Source of the DNA: Pseudomonadota bacterium
Lineage (GTDB): Bacteria > Pseudomonadota > Gammaproteobacteria > Acidiferrobacterales > UBA6901
Direction: 5' to 3'
DNA: 64,000 nt
NCBI GenBank assembly: GCA_021785515.1
Contig: JAJYEX010000001.1
Span: 372,001-436,000, forward strand
Shown here one piece after another: positions 12,524 through 21,691 of the stretch; within the stretch, counting starts at the first letter, position 1, and the number at the start of each line of letters is the position of its first letter. The translations under genes were made by a program, and so were the position numbers. The notes beneath the pieces are model-generated. The model saw only the letters and a program-made list of their open reading frames with translations, had not been told where the DNA came from and made no database searches.

Positions 12524-13060
12524 TCACTTCGCCGCCGAACCGGACTGGGCGTTGTACATCTGCATGACCTGCTGCGTGATATCCATGCCGGGTTCCGAGT
12601 ACAGCACCATAAGCTGGGTCTTCTCAAATACCAGGCTGAGGTGATCGCGGTGCGCGACCTTGGCGATAATGACCCTTATCGCACTGATCGACCGCTGCAT
12701 ATACCGATTGTCCTTGTCGCGCAACGCGGCCTGCGCCTGACCGGCCATGGCCTGATATTTCTGCAGTTCGGCTTCGAACTGTTTCTGCTTGGCGGCTTTC
12801 TGGGCATCGGTAAGCGTGAGGCGTTCCTTCTCGAAATTGTCACGCATGGCCTGAAGCTTGTCCTTTTCCTTATCGAGCGGCGCCTGATGTTCCTTGATGA
12901 ACCGCTCCATGTCCGCCTGATGCGCTCTGCCCGGGTTACTCTCAAGAATAACCTGTCGCATATCCACGAAGCCGATCTTCACACCATCGGCCGCATACGC
13001 CGGCGCAGCTGCGATGACACCCCCCAAAAGAAGAACAGCGGCCAACCACTTTGTACTCAT
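12524..13060 (-). CDS. Skp/OmpH family periplasmic chaperone
   Basis: 178 residues with a signal peptide of about 23 residues ending in AYA. The mature protein opens with the IGFVDMRQVILESNPG strand typical of OmpH and continues as a long charged coiled coil rich in Lys, Gln and Glu (about residues 50-115), which forms the tentacles that hold unfolded outer-membrane proteins. The end returns to beta strands and closes with a Gln/Met/Ser-rich tail. Skp is usually found between bamA and lpxD; here it stands alone between lnt and leuS, so it may be a second paralogue rather than the housekeeping copy. Confidence 0.85.
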   Translation of the reverse strand: MSTKWLAAVLLLGGVIAAAPAYAADGVKIGFVDMRQVILESNPGRAHQADMERFIKEHQAPLDKEKDKLQAMRDNFEKERLTLTDAQKAAKQKQFEAELQKYQAMAGQAQAALRDKDNRYMQRSISAIRVIIAKVAHRDHLSLVFEKTQLMVLYSEPGMDITQQVMQMYNAQSGSAAK

Positions 13061-13294
13061 GAATGCGCTCCTGAATCGTTTGTTACCGGCAGAACAACCT
13101 CACGGCACCCGCCGGCGATGGGAGCAAGATTATTTCACAGCGGTACGGCAAGCGTAAGTGGCCGGCAGCTGCACCCATACCCCGGGGCAATCGGCCAAGG
13201 AAACTGCCGCGCCGTCCTGTGGCGCGAGACCGGCCGGAACAGGCTCATCGTGAAGGGAATTCAATCCGAAGCGGGGCGCACCGCGACCCGGCTA

Positions 13295-14821
13295 TTACCG
13301 TGGCCGACCTCGTCCATACCGGACCCGCGCTGCCACCGAGCCGGCTGCAATCAGCACCAGCAGCCACACCACCAGGCGATTGCCATATCGGACATAGGGC
13401 GTAACGCCCTGCAGCGGCACCACCGTCCCGGTAAGCACCCAGCGCCGGAACTGGGGGGCGCGGGCCACGACCTGTCCATGGCTGCCGATGATTGCGGTAA
13501 CACCGGTATTGGTGGAGAGAATCATCTGCCGGCCACCCTCAAGCGCGCGCATGCGCGCCATCTCCATCTGCTGGAACGATGCAAGCGAATGACCGTACCA
13601 CGCATCTTCTGTGACATTTGCAAGAAGCGTCGCCCGGGGCAATGCCCGCATGACCTCCGCCCCAAAAGCATCCTCGTAGCATATGGACATGCCAACTGCC
13701 TGGCCATCGACCTGAATTGGCGGCTGGTGCGCCGGGCCCGGGCTCAAATCCGACATCGGTATCCGCAGATCATTCATCATCCACCCCAGTTCCGCGGCAA
13801 ACGGAAGATATTCGCCGAATGGAACCAGGTGGTGCTTGCGATAGACTCCCTGGGCGGACCCAACACTGATGACGCTATTGTAATAACGCACGCGCCCGTG
13901 CACGCGTCGCCGTTCCAATATGCCCAGCAGTATGTCCATATGACGTGCCTCGGCGGCTCGTTGTAATCCTGCAAGAAAGCCATGCTCGAGCTGGTCACGA
14001 AAATAGGGCACTGCCGCCTCCGGCCACACCACGAGATCGCCCCCGTGTTGCGCCAAGGTCATATCCGTGTATCGCCGCAGGATGCTGCGACCGGAACCCG
14101 GCGACCACTTCTGGGAAAGCGGCACGTCGCCCTGTACCAGCGCCACATGCAGCGGCGCACCTGCCGGACGCACCCAGTCGACCCGTCCCGCAGCCCAGGC
14201 AACAAGCCAAAGTCCCGCTACCGCTGCCACCCAGCTCCATACGGCGGGCTGGTTTCGCCGGCGCCACCCTTCGGCCAGCAGTGCGGCGCTCAGCGCGACT
14301 GCCAGACTGACCCCGTAGACGCCCAGCCACGGCGCGAGCCCGGCGAGCGGGCCGTCGATCTGGCTGTATCCGGCTGCCAGCCAAGGAAACCCCGTAAACA
14401 GCCATCCTCGCAACCACTCGGCAAGCGTCCACAAGGCCGATACCCCCAGGATCCAGGCCCACGGCCCGGCACCGGCAAGCAGGCGCGCCTGGAACCAGCC
14501 GACCAAGGCCGGGTAACACGATAGAAAGACGAAAAACAGCACCAGGACAAAAGCTGTAAGCGCCGCAGGCATCTGCCCATAGGTGTGCAAAGCCACGTAG
14601 AGCCACGAAACACCGACCCCGAACTGCCCAAAACCGAACAACAGGCCCCGCCACGCGGCCCGCCCTGGCGCAGCGTCCCGCCACAGCACAAACAGCACAG
14701 CCAGACAGGCGATGGCCAGCGGATACCACGACACCGGGGAAAACGCCAGCGGCAGCGCAGCGCCTGCCACAAGCGCAAGCAGGTCCTGGCGCGCGGGTGT
14801 CAACAAAACCTGCTGGGGCAT
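13295..14821 (-). CDS. lnt: Apolipoprotein N-acyltransferase
   Basis: 508 residues. This inner-membrane enzyme adds the third acyl chain to lipoproteins. Six or more hydrophobic segments fill residues 1-205, followed by a periplasmic nitrilase-fold domain. The catalytic triad is visible: Glu in WPEAAVP (about 267), Lys in YRKHHLVPFGEY (about 330) and Cys in SICYEDAF (about 380). A last membrane segment lies near the C-terminus. It sits 30 bases downstream of corC, the conserved ybeX-lnt pairing. Confidence 0.96.
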   Translation of the reverse strand: MPQQVLLTPARQDLLALVAGAALPLAFSPVSWYPLAIACLAVLFVLWRDAAPGRAAWRGLLFGFGQFGVGVSWLYVALHTYGQMPAALTAFVLVLFFVFLSCYPALVGWFQARLLAGAGPWAWILGVSALWTLAEWLRGWLFTGFPWLAAGYSQIDGPLAGLAPWLGVYGVSLAVALSAALLAEGWRRRNQPAVWSWVAAVAGLWLVAWAAGRVDWVRPAGAPLHVALVQGDVPLSQKWSPGSGRSILRRYTDMTLAQHGGDLVVWPEAAVPYFRDQLEHGFLAGLQRAAEARHMDILLGILERRRVHGRVRYYNSVISVGSAQGVYRKHHLVPFGEYLPFAAELGWMMNDLRIPMSDLSPGPAHQPPIQVDGQAVGMSICYEDAFGAEVMRALPRATLLANVTEDAWYGHSLASFQQMEMARMRALEGGRQMILSTNTGVTAIIGSHGQVVARAPQFRRWVLTGTVVPLQGVTPYVRYGNRLVVWLLVLIAAGSVAARVRYGRGRPR

Positions 14822-14851
14822 GATCTTAATAAGAAATCGACTCGGCGATTC

Positions 14852-15739
14852 TCAGGAGCTCGACGGATCGTCACCGGGGCGCGTATCGACTGGAGTCACC
14901 TTCAGGAGGTGCACCTGGCGGCTGTCCGCACGCAGCACTTCAAACCGCAAACCACCAATATCGACCCGTTCTCCGCGTCGGGGTAGATGACCGAATGCCG
15001 AGAGCACCAGTCCGCCAATCGTGTCCACTCCGTCGCTGGCGAATGCTGTGCCAAGGCGGGAATTGGTCTCCTCCAGCGTTGCGAGCGCCTTCACGACGAA
15101 CTCGCCTGAACCGCGCTCGACGATCACCACATCATCGGCATCGATGTCGTATTCGTCCTTGATCTCTCCAACTATTTGTTCCAGCACATCCTCGATCGTA
15201 ACCAAACCCGCTACACCGCCGTACTCGTCCACAACTATCGCCATATGGTTGCGGTTGGCCCGAAAATCACGCAGCAACACATTCAGTCGCTTGCTCTCGG
15301 GAACAAATACGGCGGGACGCAGGTAGTCATTGAGGTTGAATCGCGGTGTCTCGCGCTCTTTTGAGTAAAAATAGCGCAGCAGGTCCTTGGCCAAAAGAAT
15401 TCCGACAACCTTATCCTTGTCGCCGTCGACTACAGGAAATCGCGAGTGACCGGTCTCGATTACGAGTGGAAGATATTCCTCAGGCGCCGTGTTCTTGTCC
15501 ACCACGTATGTCTGGGCGCGTGGCACCATGATGTCACGCACCTGCATTTCCGAGACCTGCAGCACGCCTTCGATCATATCCAGCGCATCCCGGTCCATCA
15601 GGTCTCGGGCTTGCGCCTCGCGCAGCACCTCGACGAGCTGCTGACGCGTTCCGGGCTCACGCAACAGGGCCATGCCCAGACGATCCAGAAACGAGCGCGG
15701 CTGATTGTCGCCGCCGTTCTCCCCGCTGCCCTGGCTCAT
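14852..15739 (-). CDS. corC: CorC/HlyC family CBS-domain protein (YbeX)
   Basis: 295 residues, soluble, lacking the DUF21 membrane domain of the larger CorB/CNNM relatives. Two CBS domains cover roughly residues 70-190 (start MQVRDIMVPRAQ; second one includes MAIVVDEYGGVAGLVTIED). A C-terminal CorC_HlyC transporter-associated domain covers about 205-285 (DTIGGLVL, LPRRGERV). In E. coli YbeX has been tied to magnesium/cobalt efflux and ribosome homeostasis, consistent with its position between ybeY and lnt. ATG 15739 was chosen over an in-frame TTG five codons upstream. Confidence 0.93.
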   Translation of the reverse strand: MSQGSGENGGDNQPRSFLDRLGMALLREPGTRQQLVEVLREAQARDLMDRDALDMIEGVLQVSEMQVRDIMVPRAQTYVVDKNTAPEEYLPLVIETGHSRFPVVDGDKDKVVGILLAKDLLRYFYSKERETPRFNLNDYLRPAVFVPESKRLNVLLRDFRANRNHMAIVVDEYGGVAGLVTIEDVLEQIVGEIKDEYDIDADDVVIVERGSGEFVVKALATLEETNSRLGTAFASDGVDTIGGLVLSAFGHLPRRGERVDIGGLRFEVLRADSRQVHLLKVTPVDTRPGDDPSSS

Positions 15740-15757
15740 GTCGCGGCCGCGCAAGAC

Positions 15758-16216
15758 TCAGGCGTACGGGTCGGCAAACCCCATCCGCCTGATGATCCTG
15801 GATTCCATCTGTTCCATGATTCTCGCATCGCGCTCTTTAATATGGTCATAGCCTCGCAGGTGCATTATACCGTGAACCACCATGTGCGCCCAATGCGCCG
15901 CAACGGGCACGCCACGCAAATGCGCCTCACGCGCAACCACCGGTGCACAAATCACAACATCGCCGAGCAGCGCCGAGCCGTCAGAAATACCCTCTGATCC
16001 AGCATAAGAGAATGACAGCACGTTGGTCGGTCCCGACTTGTGCCGGTAACGTTCATTGAGCTCAGCACCCTCCTCCTCGCCCACAATGCGCACGACAAGC
16101 TCGACGTGGTCGCCGGCAAGGTCCTCCAGTGCCGTGCGCGCCCAGGCTGCGATGGACGTCTTGCTCGGTACTCCGGCGCGCGAACAGGCGTACTGAACTT
16201 CCACACGCAAGCTCAC
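15758..16216 (-). CDS. ybeY: Endoribonuclease YbeY
   Basis: 152 residues, starting with GTG. YbeY is a zinc metalloprotein required for 16S rRNA 3'-end maturation and 70S quality control. The diagnostic zinc motif H-x3-H-x5-H is complete as HGIMHLRGYDH near residue 115, and NERYRHKSGPTNVLSF precedes it. It is 12 bases downstream of ybeZ and 18 bases upstream of corC. This gives the standard miaB-ybeZ-ybeY-corC-lnt operon order. Confidence 0.96.
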   Translation of the reverse strand: MSLRVEVQYACSRAGVPSKTSIAAWARTALEDLAGDHVELVVRIVGEEEGAELNERYRHKSGPTNVLSFSYAGSEGISDGSALLGDVVICAPVVAREAHLRGVPVAAHWAHMVVHGIMHLRGYDHIKERDARIMEQMESRIIRRMGFADPYA

Positions 16217-16228
16217 TGCTACCGCCGT

Positions 16229-17194
16229 TCAGGACGCGTTGCCGTGCCGTAATTCATACGCCTCCACAATCTTCTGGACCAGGGGATTACGCACCACATC
16301 CTGCGGCCTAAAGTGCATGAAGCTGATCCCCCCGATGCCTTCCAGAATTTCCGTAGCCTCCCGCAAACCCGATTTCTGGGTACGCGGGAGGTCCACTTGT
16401 GTGATATCGCCGGTAATCACGGCTTTCGCGTCAAATCCGATCCGGGTAAGAAACATTTTCATCTGTTCCGTAGTCGTGTTTTGCGCTTCGTCCAGAATAA
16501 TGAACGATTCATTAAGCGTACGGCCGCGCATATAGGCGAGCGGCGCCAGTTCTATCACGTTCTTCTCAAACAGCCGCGCCACCCTTTCGAAGCCGAACAT
16601 CTCGTAAAGCGCATCGTACAAAGGGCGCAGATATGGGTCGACCTTCTGCTCGAGGGCGCCAGGCAGGAAACCGAGGCGCTCGCCGGCTTCCACCGCAGGA
16701 CGAACCAGTACAATGCGGCTAACCTCGTTACGCTCCAGAGCATCCACAGCACACGCCACGGCCAAAAACGTCTTGCCGGTACCGGCAGGTCCTATGCCAA
16801 AATTGAGGTCATGCGTCAGGATGTTACGTATGTATTCACGCTGGCGCGCCGAGCGCGCCCTGATGGCACATTTTGGAGTACGCAGCACGATATCGTCGCC
16901 ACAATCATCCGTCATGCCGGCTTCCATCTGCTGCAGCGCGGAGAACACCCCGGCCGGAGTGAGCAGCCTGCTCTCCGCGGTGGTCTCATACAGCTCCTTG
17001 AGCAGCCGCTCTGCCCGACGTGCGCCCCCGGCCTCGCCGGTCACTCGGAATACATTACCGCGGTTGGCGATCTCGACTCCCAGGTGCCCTTCGATCTGGC
17101 GGATGTGTTCGTCCAGACGACCACACAGACTGGCGAGCCGCGCATTGTCGGCTGGCACCAAACTGAATTCAATCTGCTTCGGTTTTGCGGCCAA
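16229..17194 (-). CDS. ybeZ: PhoH-like ATPase YbeZ
   Basis: 321 residues. An N-terminal KH-like/early beta region (about 1-85) precedes a PhoH NTPase domain with Walker A GPAGTGKT (about 135) and Walker B FIILDEAQN (about 230). Further family blocks are LVRPAVEAGERLGFLPG and the TGDITQVDLP segment. YbeZ is thought to act with YbeY in ribosomal RNA processing; the ATPase activity is inferred from the motifs. It lies 16 bases after miaB. Confidence 0.94.
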   Translation of the reverse strand: MAAKPKQIEFSLVPADNARLASLCGRLDEHIRQIEGHLGVEIANRGNVFRVTGEAGGARRAERLLKELYETTAESRLLTPAGVFSALQQMEAGMTDDCGDDIVLRTPKCAIRARSARQREYIRNILTHDLNFGIGPAGTGKTFLAVACAVDALERNEVSRIVLVRPAVEAGERLGFLPGALEQKVDPYLRPLYDALYEMFGFERVARLFEKNVIELAPLAYMRGRTLNESFIILDEAQNTTTEQMKMFLTRIGFDAKAVITGDITQVDLPRTQKSGLREATEILEGIGGISFMHFRPQDVVRNPLVQKIVEAYELRHGNAS

Positions 17195-17210
17195 GGGCGC
17201 AGCCTGCGTG

Positions 17211-18569
17211 CTAACGTGATACAGCTGAGGCAGCCACTACACCGCCGGCCAGCCGGCCGCGCAGGGTGAAGTGTGCTGCTTCCGTGATCTCGACCTCAAG
17301 AATGTGTCCGACAAGGTTCCTGTCGGCACACTCAAAATTCACTACGCGGTTGTTCTCGGTACGGCCGCACAGCTGTTTCGGATTGCGGCGCGACAAACCT
17401 TCCACCAGAATACGCTGCACGGTCCCAACCATGCCAAGGCTGATCTGCGCCGCCATTTCCTCATTGCGCCGCTGAAGAATCTGCAACCGCTCCTCTCGGA
17501 CATGCTGTGGCGTTGCATCCTCGAGCAGCGCAGCCGGTGTACCAGGACGCGGGCTGTACAGAAAGCTGAACGACTGGTCAAACCCGGTTTCCTCAATGAG
17601 ATCCATGGTAGCCCGGAAGTCGGCGTCGGTCTCGCCCGGGAAACCGACAATAAAGTCGCTGCTTATGCTGATGTCCGGCCGCGCGTCCAACAGGCGCCCA
17701 ATCCTCGCCCGGTAATCCTCCACCGTGTGCCCGCGCTTCATGAGCGCAAGAATCCGGTCAGAACCGCTTTGCACCGGCAAATGCAGATGGGCGGCGAGTT
17801 GCGGCACCTCGACATGGGCACGAATAAGCGCGTCACCGAATTCCACAGGATGAGAAGTGGTGTAGCGTATGCGCGCAATGCCGTCCACCTCGGCAACATA
17901 GCGAACCAGCTCCGCCAGATCGGCAACGCCCCCATCGTTACGCACGCCGCGGTAGGCATTTACATTCTGGCCAAGCAGTATGACCTCACGCACGCCCTGT
18001 TCGGCGAGGATCGCCACTTCTGCAATTACATCGTCAAACGGGCGGCTGAACTCCTCGCCCCGGGTATAGGGTACTACGCAGAAACTGCAGTACTTGCTGC
18101 AACCCTCCATAGCCGAGACAAACGCGCGCACGCCATCAGCGCGTGGTTCTGGAAGGCGATCAAACTTTTCGATTTCGGGAAACGATGTATCCACCGCCGG
18201 CGTGCGGTCACGCAGGGCAGTGCCGAGCAGTTCCGGAAGACGGTGCAGAGTCTGTGGCCCGAATACCACATCCACGTGGGGAGCACGCCTACGCAGGGCG
18301 TCGCCCTCCTGGCTGGCGACACAGCCACCGACACCAATGACAACACCCGGCCTCAGCTCTTTCAGCCCCTTCCAGAAACCCAGCTGGGTAAAGACCTTTT
18401 CCTGGGCTTTCTCGCGAATTGAACAGGTATTGAGCAACAGGACGTCAGCCTGCTCTGCTTCGGCCACCGTCTCCATGCCATAGGTCGCGCGCAGCAGATC
18501 CACGATGCGCGCGGAATCGTACTCGTTCATTTGGCAACCAAATGTCTTTATGTAAAGCTTGCGGCCCAT
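17211..18569 (-). CDS. miaB: tRNA-2-methylthio-N6-dimethylallyladenosine synthase MiaB
   Basis: 452 residues. This radical-SAM methylthiotransferase adds the methylthio group to i6A37 of tRNAs. The N-terminal UPF0004 domain has the three cluster cysteines (in [18 protein letters not shown] and GVGGCVASQ). The radical-SAM cluster is CSKYCSFC near residue 154, followed by VPYTRG. A TRAM domain ends the protein. Together with length this separates MiaB from RimO. As the first gene of the miaB-ybeZ-ybeY-corC-lnt run, it probably carries the operon promoter. Confidence 0.96.
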   Translation of the reverse strand: MGRKLYIKTFGCQMNEYDSARIVDLLRATYGMETVAEAEQADVLLLNTCSIREKAQEKVFTQLGFWKGLKELRPGVVIGVGGCVASQEGDALRRRAPHVDVVFGPQTLHRLPELLGTALRDRTPAVDTSFPEIEKFDRLPEPRADGVRAFVSAMEGCSKYCSFCVVPYTRGEEFSRPFDDVIAEVAILAEQGVREVILLGQNVNAYRGVRNDGGVADLAELVRYVAEVDGIARIRYTTSHPVEFGDALIRAHVEVPQLAAHLHLPVQSGSDRILALMKRGHTVEDYRARIGRLLDARPDISISSDFIVGFPGETDADFRATMDLIEETGFDQSFSFLYSPRPGTPAALLEDATPQHVREERLQILQRRNEEMAAQISLGMVGTVQRILVEGLSRRNPKQLCGRTENNRVVNFECADRNLVGHILEVEITEAAHFTLRGRLAGGVVAASAVSR

Positions 18570-18596
18570 GGCATGCGTCGGTAATTGGGGGTTGTA

Positions 18597-18623
18597 ATTT
18601 TAGCGCAAACGGGCAGCAGGCAA
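18597..18623 (-). promoter_or_regulatory. Possible promoter of the miaB operon
   Basis: On the minus strand a TAAAAT box (18597-18602) lies about 30 bases before the miaB start, with TTGCCT upstream separated by only 15 bases. The -10 is good and the spacing is short, so this is a weak prediction. Confidence 0.3.
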
Positions 18624-18698
18624 CATGGCACCCATACCGCGGGCTTTGGGACCAATCGAGGTAACCACACGGCATTGGGGCGCCAGCAGCGCCTGACG

Positions 18699-18722
18699 GG
18701 GCTCAAAGCAGGTTTTGAGCCC
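18699..18722. repeat. Perfect 9-bp inverted repeat upstream of miaB
   Basis: GGGCTCAAA and TTTGAGCCC are separated by six bases. Read on the plus strand it is followed by GCTTTTA, so it has a terminator-like shape, yet no plus-strand gene precedes it. It lies in the 348-bp gap between miaB and the diguanylate cyclase gene. It could be an operator, or a terminator left from a lost plus-strand gene. Nothing else recognisable was seen in this gap. Confidence 0.55.
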
Positions 18723-18917
18723 GCTTTTACAACGCATGGCCGTTCGGACTACAACATCCGTTAAGGATAAGCTAAGGATGCCTACCGTTGCGCGGAACGG
18801 CCCCTGAATCCGGGACCTCGAACCCCGCCAGGCCGCGGTCACGCGGATTAGCAACAACCTGGCCCTTCAGCCGCTGTCAGCTGGAGGGCGGGCAATCCAG
18901 GCGTGCCTGTGTCGCGT

Positions 18918-19832
18918 TCACTGCGCCAGGCAAACGCGGTCACGGCCGGAACGCTTGGCCTCGTAAAGAGCCGCATCGGCCCGCTCGAAAAAGAGTCGGT
19001 CACTCTCGTGCACGCGCAATGTGGCCACTCCGGCGCTCACCGTAAAAGGAATATCGCAACCGGGAACACGGCAGGGGGCAGCACGCACTGCCTGGCAGAT
19101 TCGCTCCGCCAAGAGACGTGCGCCGAACTGGTCCGTGTTGTTCATCAAGACCGAGAACTCCTCACCCCCAAAACGCGCAAGGATGTCACTCTTGCGGGTG
19201 CAGTCTGCCAGACGGGCGGACAGCGTCTTGATCACCGCATCGCCAGTCGTGTGCCCATGGCTGTCATTGATGGACTTGAAGTGATCTATGTCCAGTATGA
19301 CCAGGGACAGCGGCACGCCGTTGCGTCTCGCCAGCAGAACCTCCCGATGCAGGGCGGAATCCATCGCCGAACGGTTGTACAGGCCGGTAAGCGGGTCTTT
19401 CAGCGCTGACTGCAGCGCGCGCTGGTACATGAGGGCGTTACGCAAAGGAAAGGCCAATGTTATCAGCATGTTCTCGAACAGCATAACCTCTTCGCGAACG
19501 AAAGGCGTGGCGCGGGTCACGACGAGATTCCCCAAATCCTCGTCCCTGAGCGTCAAGCGATAGGTACACGAATGCTGTTGAGCGGTCCCGATTTCTAGCT
19601 GCAGATCCTGTACCGGGTTACCGTAGCTGAGACTCGCATGCGGAACGACAGGTTGAACGGAAGCATCGAATATCCGGACAAGTTGATTAACATCCAGCGT
19701 TGTCTGCAGGTGGGCCAACAGGTCGGTCGTGCCGCCGGCAGGCGAGACATCGTCGACGTCGACCGGTCCAGTAACTTGCCTTGCTGGACGACCGGCTTCC
19801 ACCACGACTTGCAGTTGTTCCTGCGTCATCAT
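18918..19832 (-). CDS. GGDEF-domain diguanylate cyclase
   Basis: About 304 residues, without membrane segments, so cytosolic. The N-terminal 130 residues form an unassigned GAF/PAS-like sensory region. The C-terminal GGDEF domain starts at DPLTGLYNRSAMD and carries the catalytic signature GGEEF with LDIDHFKSIND upstream, so synthesis of c-di-GMP from two GTP is expected. An inhibitory I-site RKSD lies five residues before GGEEF, suggesting product feedback. ATG 19832 was chosen (two adjacent ATGs; a GTG lies four codons upstream). PilZ c-di-GMP receptors encoded at 33.7 and 35.5 kb are possible targets. Confidence 0.92.
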   Translation of the reverse strand: MMTQEQLQVVVEAGRPARQVTGPVDVDDVSPAGGTTDLLAHLQTTLDVNQLVRIFDASVQPVVPHASLSYGNPVQDLQLEIGTAQQHSCTYRLTLRDEDLGNLVVTRATPFVREEVMLFENMLITLAFPLRNALMYQRALQSALKDPLTGLYNRSAMDSALHREVLLARRNGVPLSLVILDIDHFKSINDSHGHTTGDAVIKTLSARLADCTRKSDILARFGGEEFSVLMNNTDQFGARLLAERICQAVRAAPCRVPGCDIPFTVSAGVATLRVHESDRLFFERADAALYEAKRSGRDRVCLAQ

Positions 19833-20099
19833 TTCTTCACGCACATGTTATCCGTAGGGTACTCCAAACCCGGCCCAATTCCACAACCCCACCCGATGGA
19901 GTCGCACCACTGCCATCGAGCCACGTCAGCGGAATATCGCCGATGTCTGAATATTGCATACCCCCCTGCGGCCATGGCTACAGCCACAGCACCCCGCCAC
20001 CGCCCGGACTGCGCCTCCAGGCAGTCGTCGCATCCTCGACCACCCTGTCACCAAGCAGCTGGTTGATATCGACCAGAGCCGATAAGCTTGGGCCCGTGG

Positions 20100-20530
20100 C
20101 GGCAAATACCCTAAACAAACCATGCGCCGTCGTGGTTGCCGATGCGGAAGAAATGGCGGCCAAGGCAACTGACGTTACCCGGACCGCACAGCAGTGCCGC
20201 CGATGCGTTGAGGAAAGCAATGCCAAAGCAGCCATCCAATCCACGGCCGACGGGCATGCTGTATGTCGTATTAATGCGTAAAATCAATATGATAACAGCG
20301 ATTACGTGTATCATTGCCCTCCAGCCCGGGCTGCTGGCACCCAACGCCGCCATCGAACCCGCGCGGGCCGGCAAGGCAGGCCGCGGTTTCGCCATGGTCG
20401 TTGATGAAGTCAGAAAGCTGGCCGACGAGACGGCCTAAGCGCATACAGGAATCGAATCAATTACCAGCACCATAAGCATGCGGCAGGACTGCGCCGACAA
20501 TCCTGCCCGGATGCCCGTGTTCGGCCTATC
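20100..20530 (+). pseudogene. Decayed methyl-accepting chemotaxis protein signalling domain
   Basis: Two frames give adjacent parts of an MCP signalling domain. In one, to TAA 20280, [16 protein letters not shown] resembles the region before the hairpin tip. In the next frame (about 20271-20439) [19 protein letters not shown] and then [16 protein letters not shown] match the highly conserved tip (consensus [31 protein letters not shown]). A TAA at 20437 interrupts it where family members often have Gln, and the frame continues recognisably as AHTGIESITSTI. Frameshift plus stop show an inactive gene. The sensory and membrane parts cannot be recognised upstream, and 20531-20915 holds nothing recognisable. 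Confidence 0.8.
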
Positions 20531-20915
20531 TTGCCCCCGACCGCCGGCTCGAGAACCTCTGGCAGGGCGTCACACCAAGGACGGGATCGCCTGTAAGAGG
20601 GGAAGCCAGTCCCGACACCCGGACCGGCTATCCTCGATATTCCGCCGCTGCGGCTCATAAAGCCGTGGCTGACGTCACATACTCTCCGCCTATGCGCAAT
20701 CTCCCGGCCAGGAAACCGTCGGTGCCACAGAGTGTCTGATTAGTTATGACGTGTACCCGGCCCCATCAGGGAGCCGGACGGCATGGGCTGGTGGATAGTA
20801 CAGATTGTGCTTTACTTGAAAAAGGGACGTGTATTCGTCCGGTCCCGTCGGGGCTGATCGCCATATTGGGCGGCGGACGGCATCGCAACGAGCATCCGTA
20901 TGCGGAGGGTGTGCC

Positions 20916-21143
20916 ATGAAAATGTTGCCGCTGCAAATGGTCATTATCGACTTGGAGAACGGTCAACGGGGCGTATTCATTGGCCGGCCACTGGTAATCG
21001 CCGAATCAGATGATGATGACTGCCAGGTGGAAAATGTGTGGTTCACCAATATACAAGAGATCCCGGATACGGCTACTCTTGAGCAACTCGCCAAGATGAC
21101 GCTGGAGGAAGTTAGGCCTCCGGCAAACCGGTTGCTTCAATAA
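20916..21143 (+). CDS. Hypothetical 75-residue acidic protein
   Basis: I do not recognise the family. The frame starts at ATG 20916, seven bases after GGAGGG, and runs 75 codons. The product has two short hydrophobic strands, a DDDDC acidic stretch and then an amphipathic region, with no signal peptide or membrane helix. An upstream in-frame ATG (20829) lacks a ribosome site. It follows the chemoreceptor remnant on the same strand. The following 320 bases (21144-21466) show no gene. The good ribosome site supports a real gene; function is unknown. Confidence 0.5.
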   Translation: MKMLPLQMVIIDLENGQRGVFIGRPLVIAESDDDDCQVENVWFTNIQEIPDTATLEQLAKMTLEEVRPPANRLLQ

Positions 21144-21466
21144 CCCCGGCGACGCCAGGTCCCGCTTCGCGACCGTCAGGCAGACGTACTGCACTCGGAG
21201 GGTGGCGGGTCCTGGCAGTCCAATGAGATCTTTCAAAAGGATGATGCCGACCGCGGCGCTGATGGCTCCGCGGTTGGTATCATCCGATCCGTCTGGCCCA
21301 ATGCCAGGGCAGCACTAACCTGGACCAGGATGGCCGCGGGATGCGCGCCTTCCGGGCAGATAGCCGATATGCTGCTACCCCGCGTCCGGCGATCACACAA
21401 ACCGTTGTAACAACGGGTAGCGTGAGGCCCAGCCAGGAAATAAGACACCGGGGCCGATAAAAATAC

Positions 21467-21676
21467 TCACCCTCCGCACCGCACGAGCTCACGACGCAGC
21501 ACGATCAGCTGCGGGTGGGTGCTGATCCCTAGTCGCACCTGCATTCCTCGCACCCGGGTCACGATAATTTCAATGGGTACCGGCCCCAACAGCGCCCCGA
21601 CCGTCGTTTCCGAAGTCACCTGCGGTCCGGGAATGATATGAAACCCCTGTCCGGGTTTACGTGACAGAATCAGCAT
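21467..21676 (-). CDS. CsrA-family RNA-binding regulator with an internal insertion
   Basis: 69 residues. It begins MLILSRKPG, as CsrA does, with Leu4 and Arg6 of the RNA-binding face, and ends with TRVRGMQVRLGI and VLRREL, keeping the counterpart of Arg44. Between the first strand and the second it carries about 16 extra residues (PQVTSETTVGALLGPVP) that ordinary CsrA lacks. It starts 15 bases downstream of an XRE regulator gene and probably shares its transcript. The key RNA contacts suggest it still binds GGA motifs in mRNA leaders; dimer geometry may differ. It is probably an accessory paralogue rather than the global CsrA. Confidence 0.82.
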   Translation of the reverse strand: MLILSRKPGQGFHIIPGPQVTSETTVGALLGPVPIEIIVTRVRGMQVRLGISTHPQLIVLRRELVRCGG

Positions 21677-21691
21677 AGGGTGCTTCCTGAT

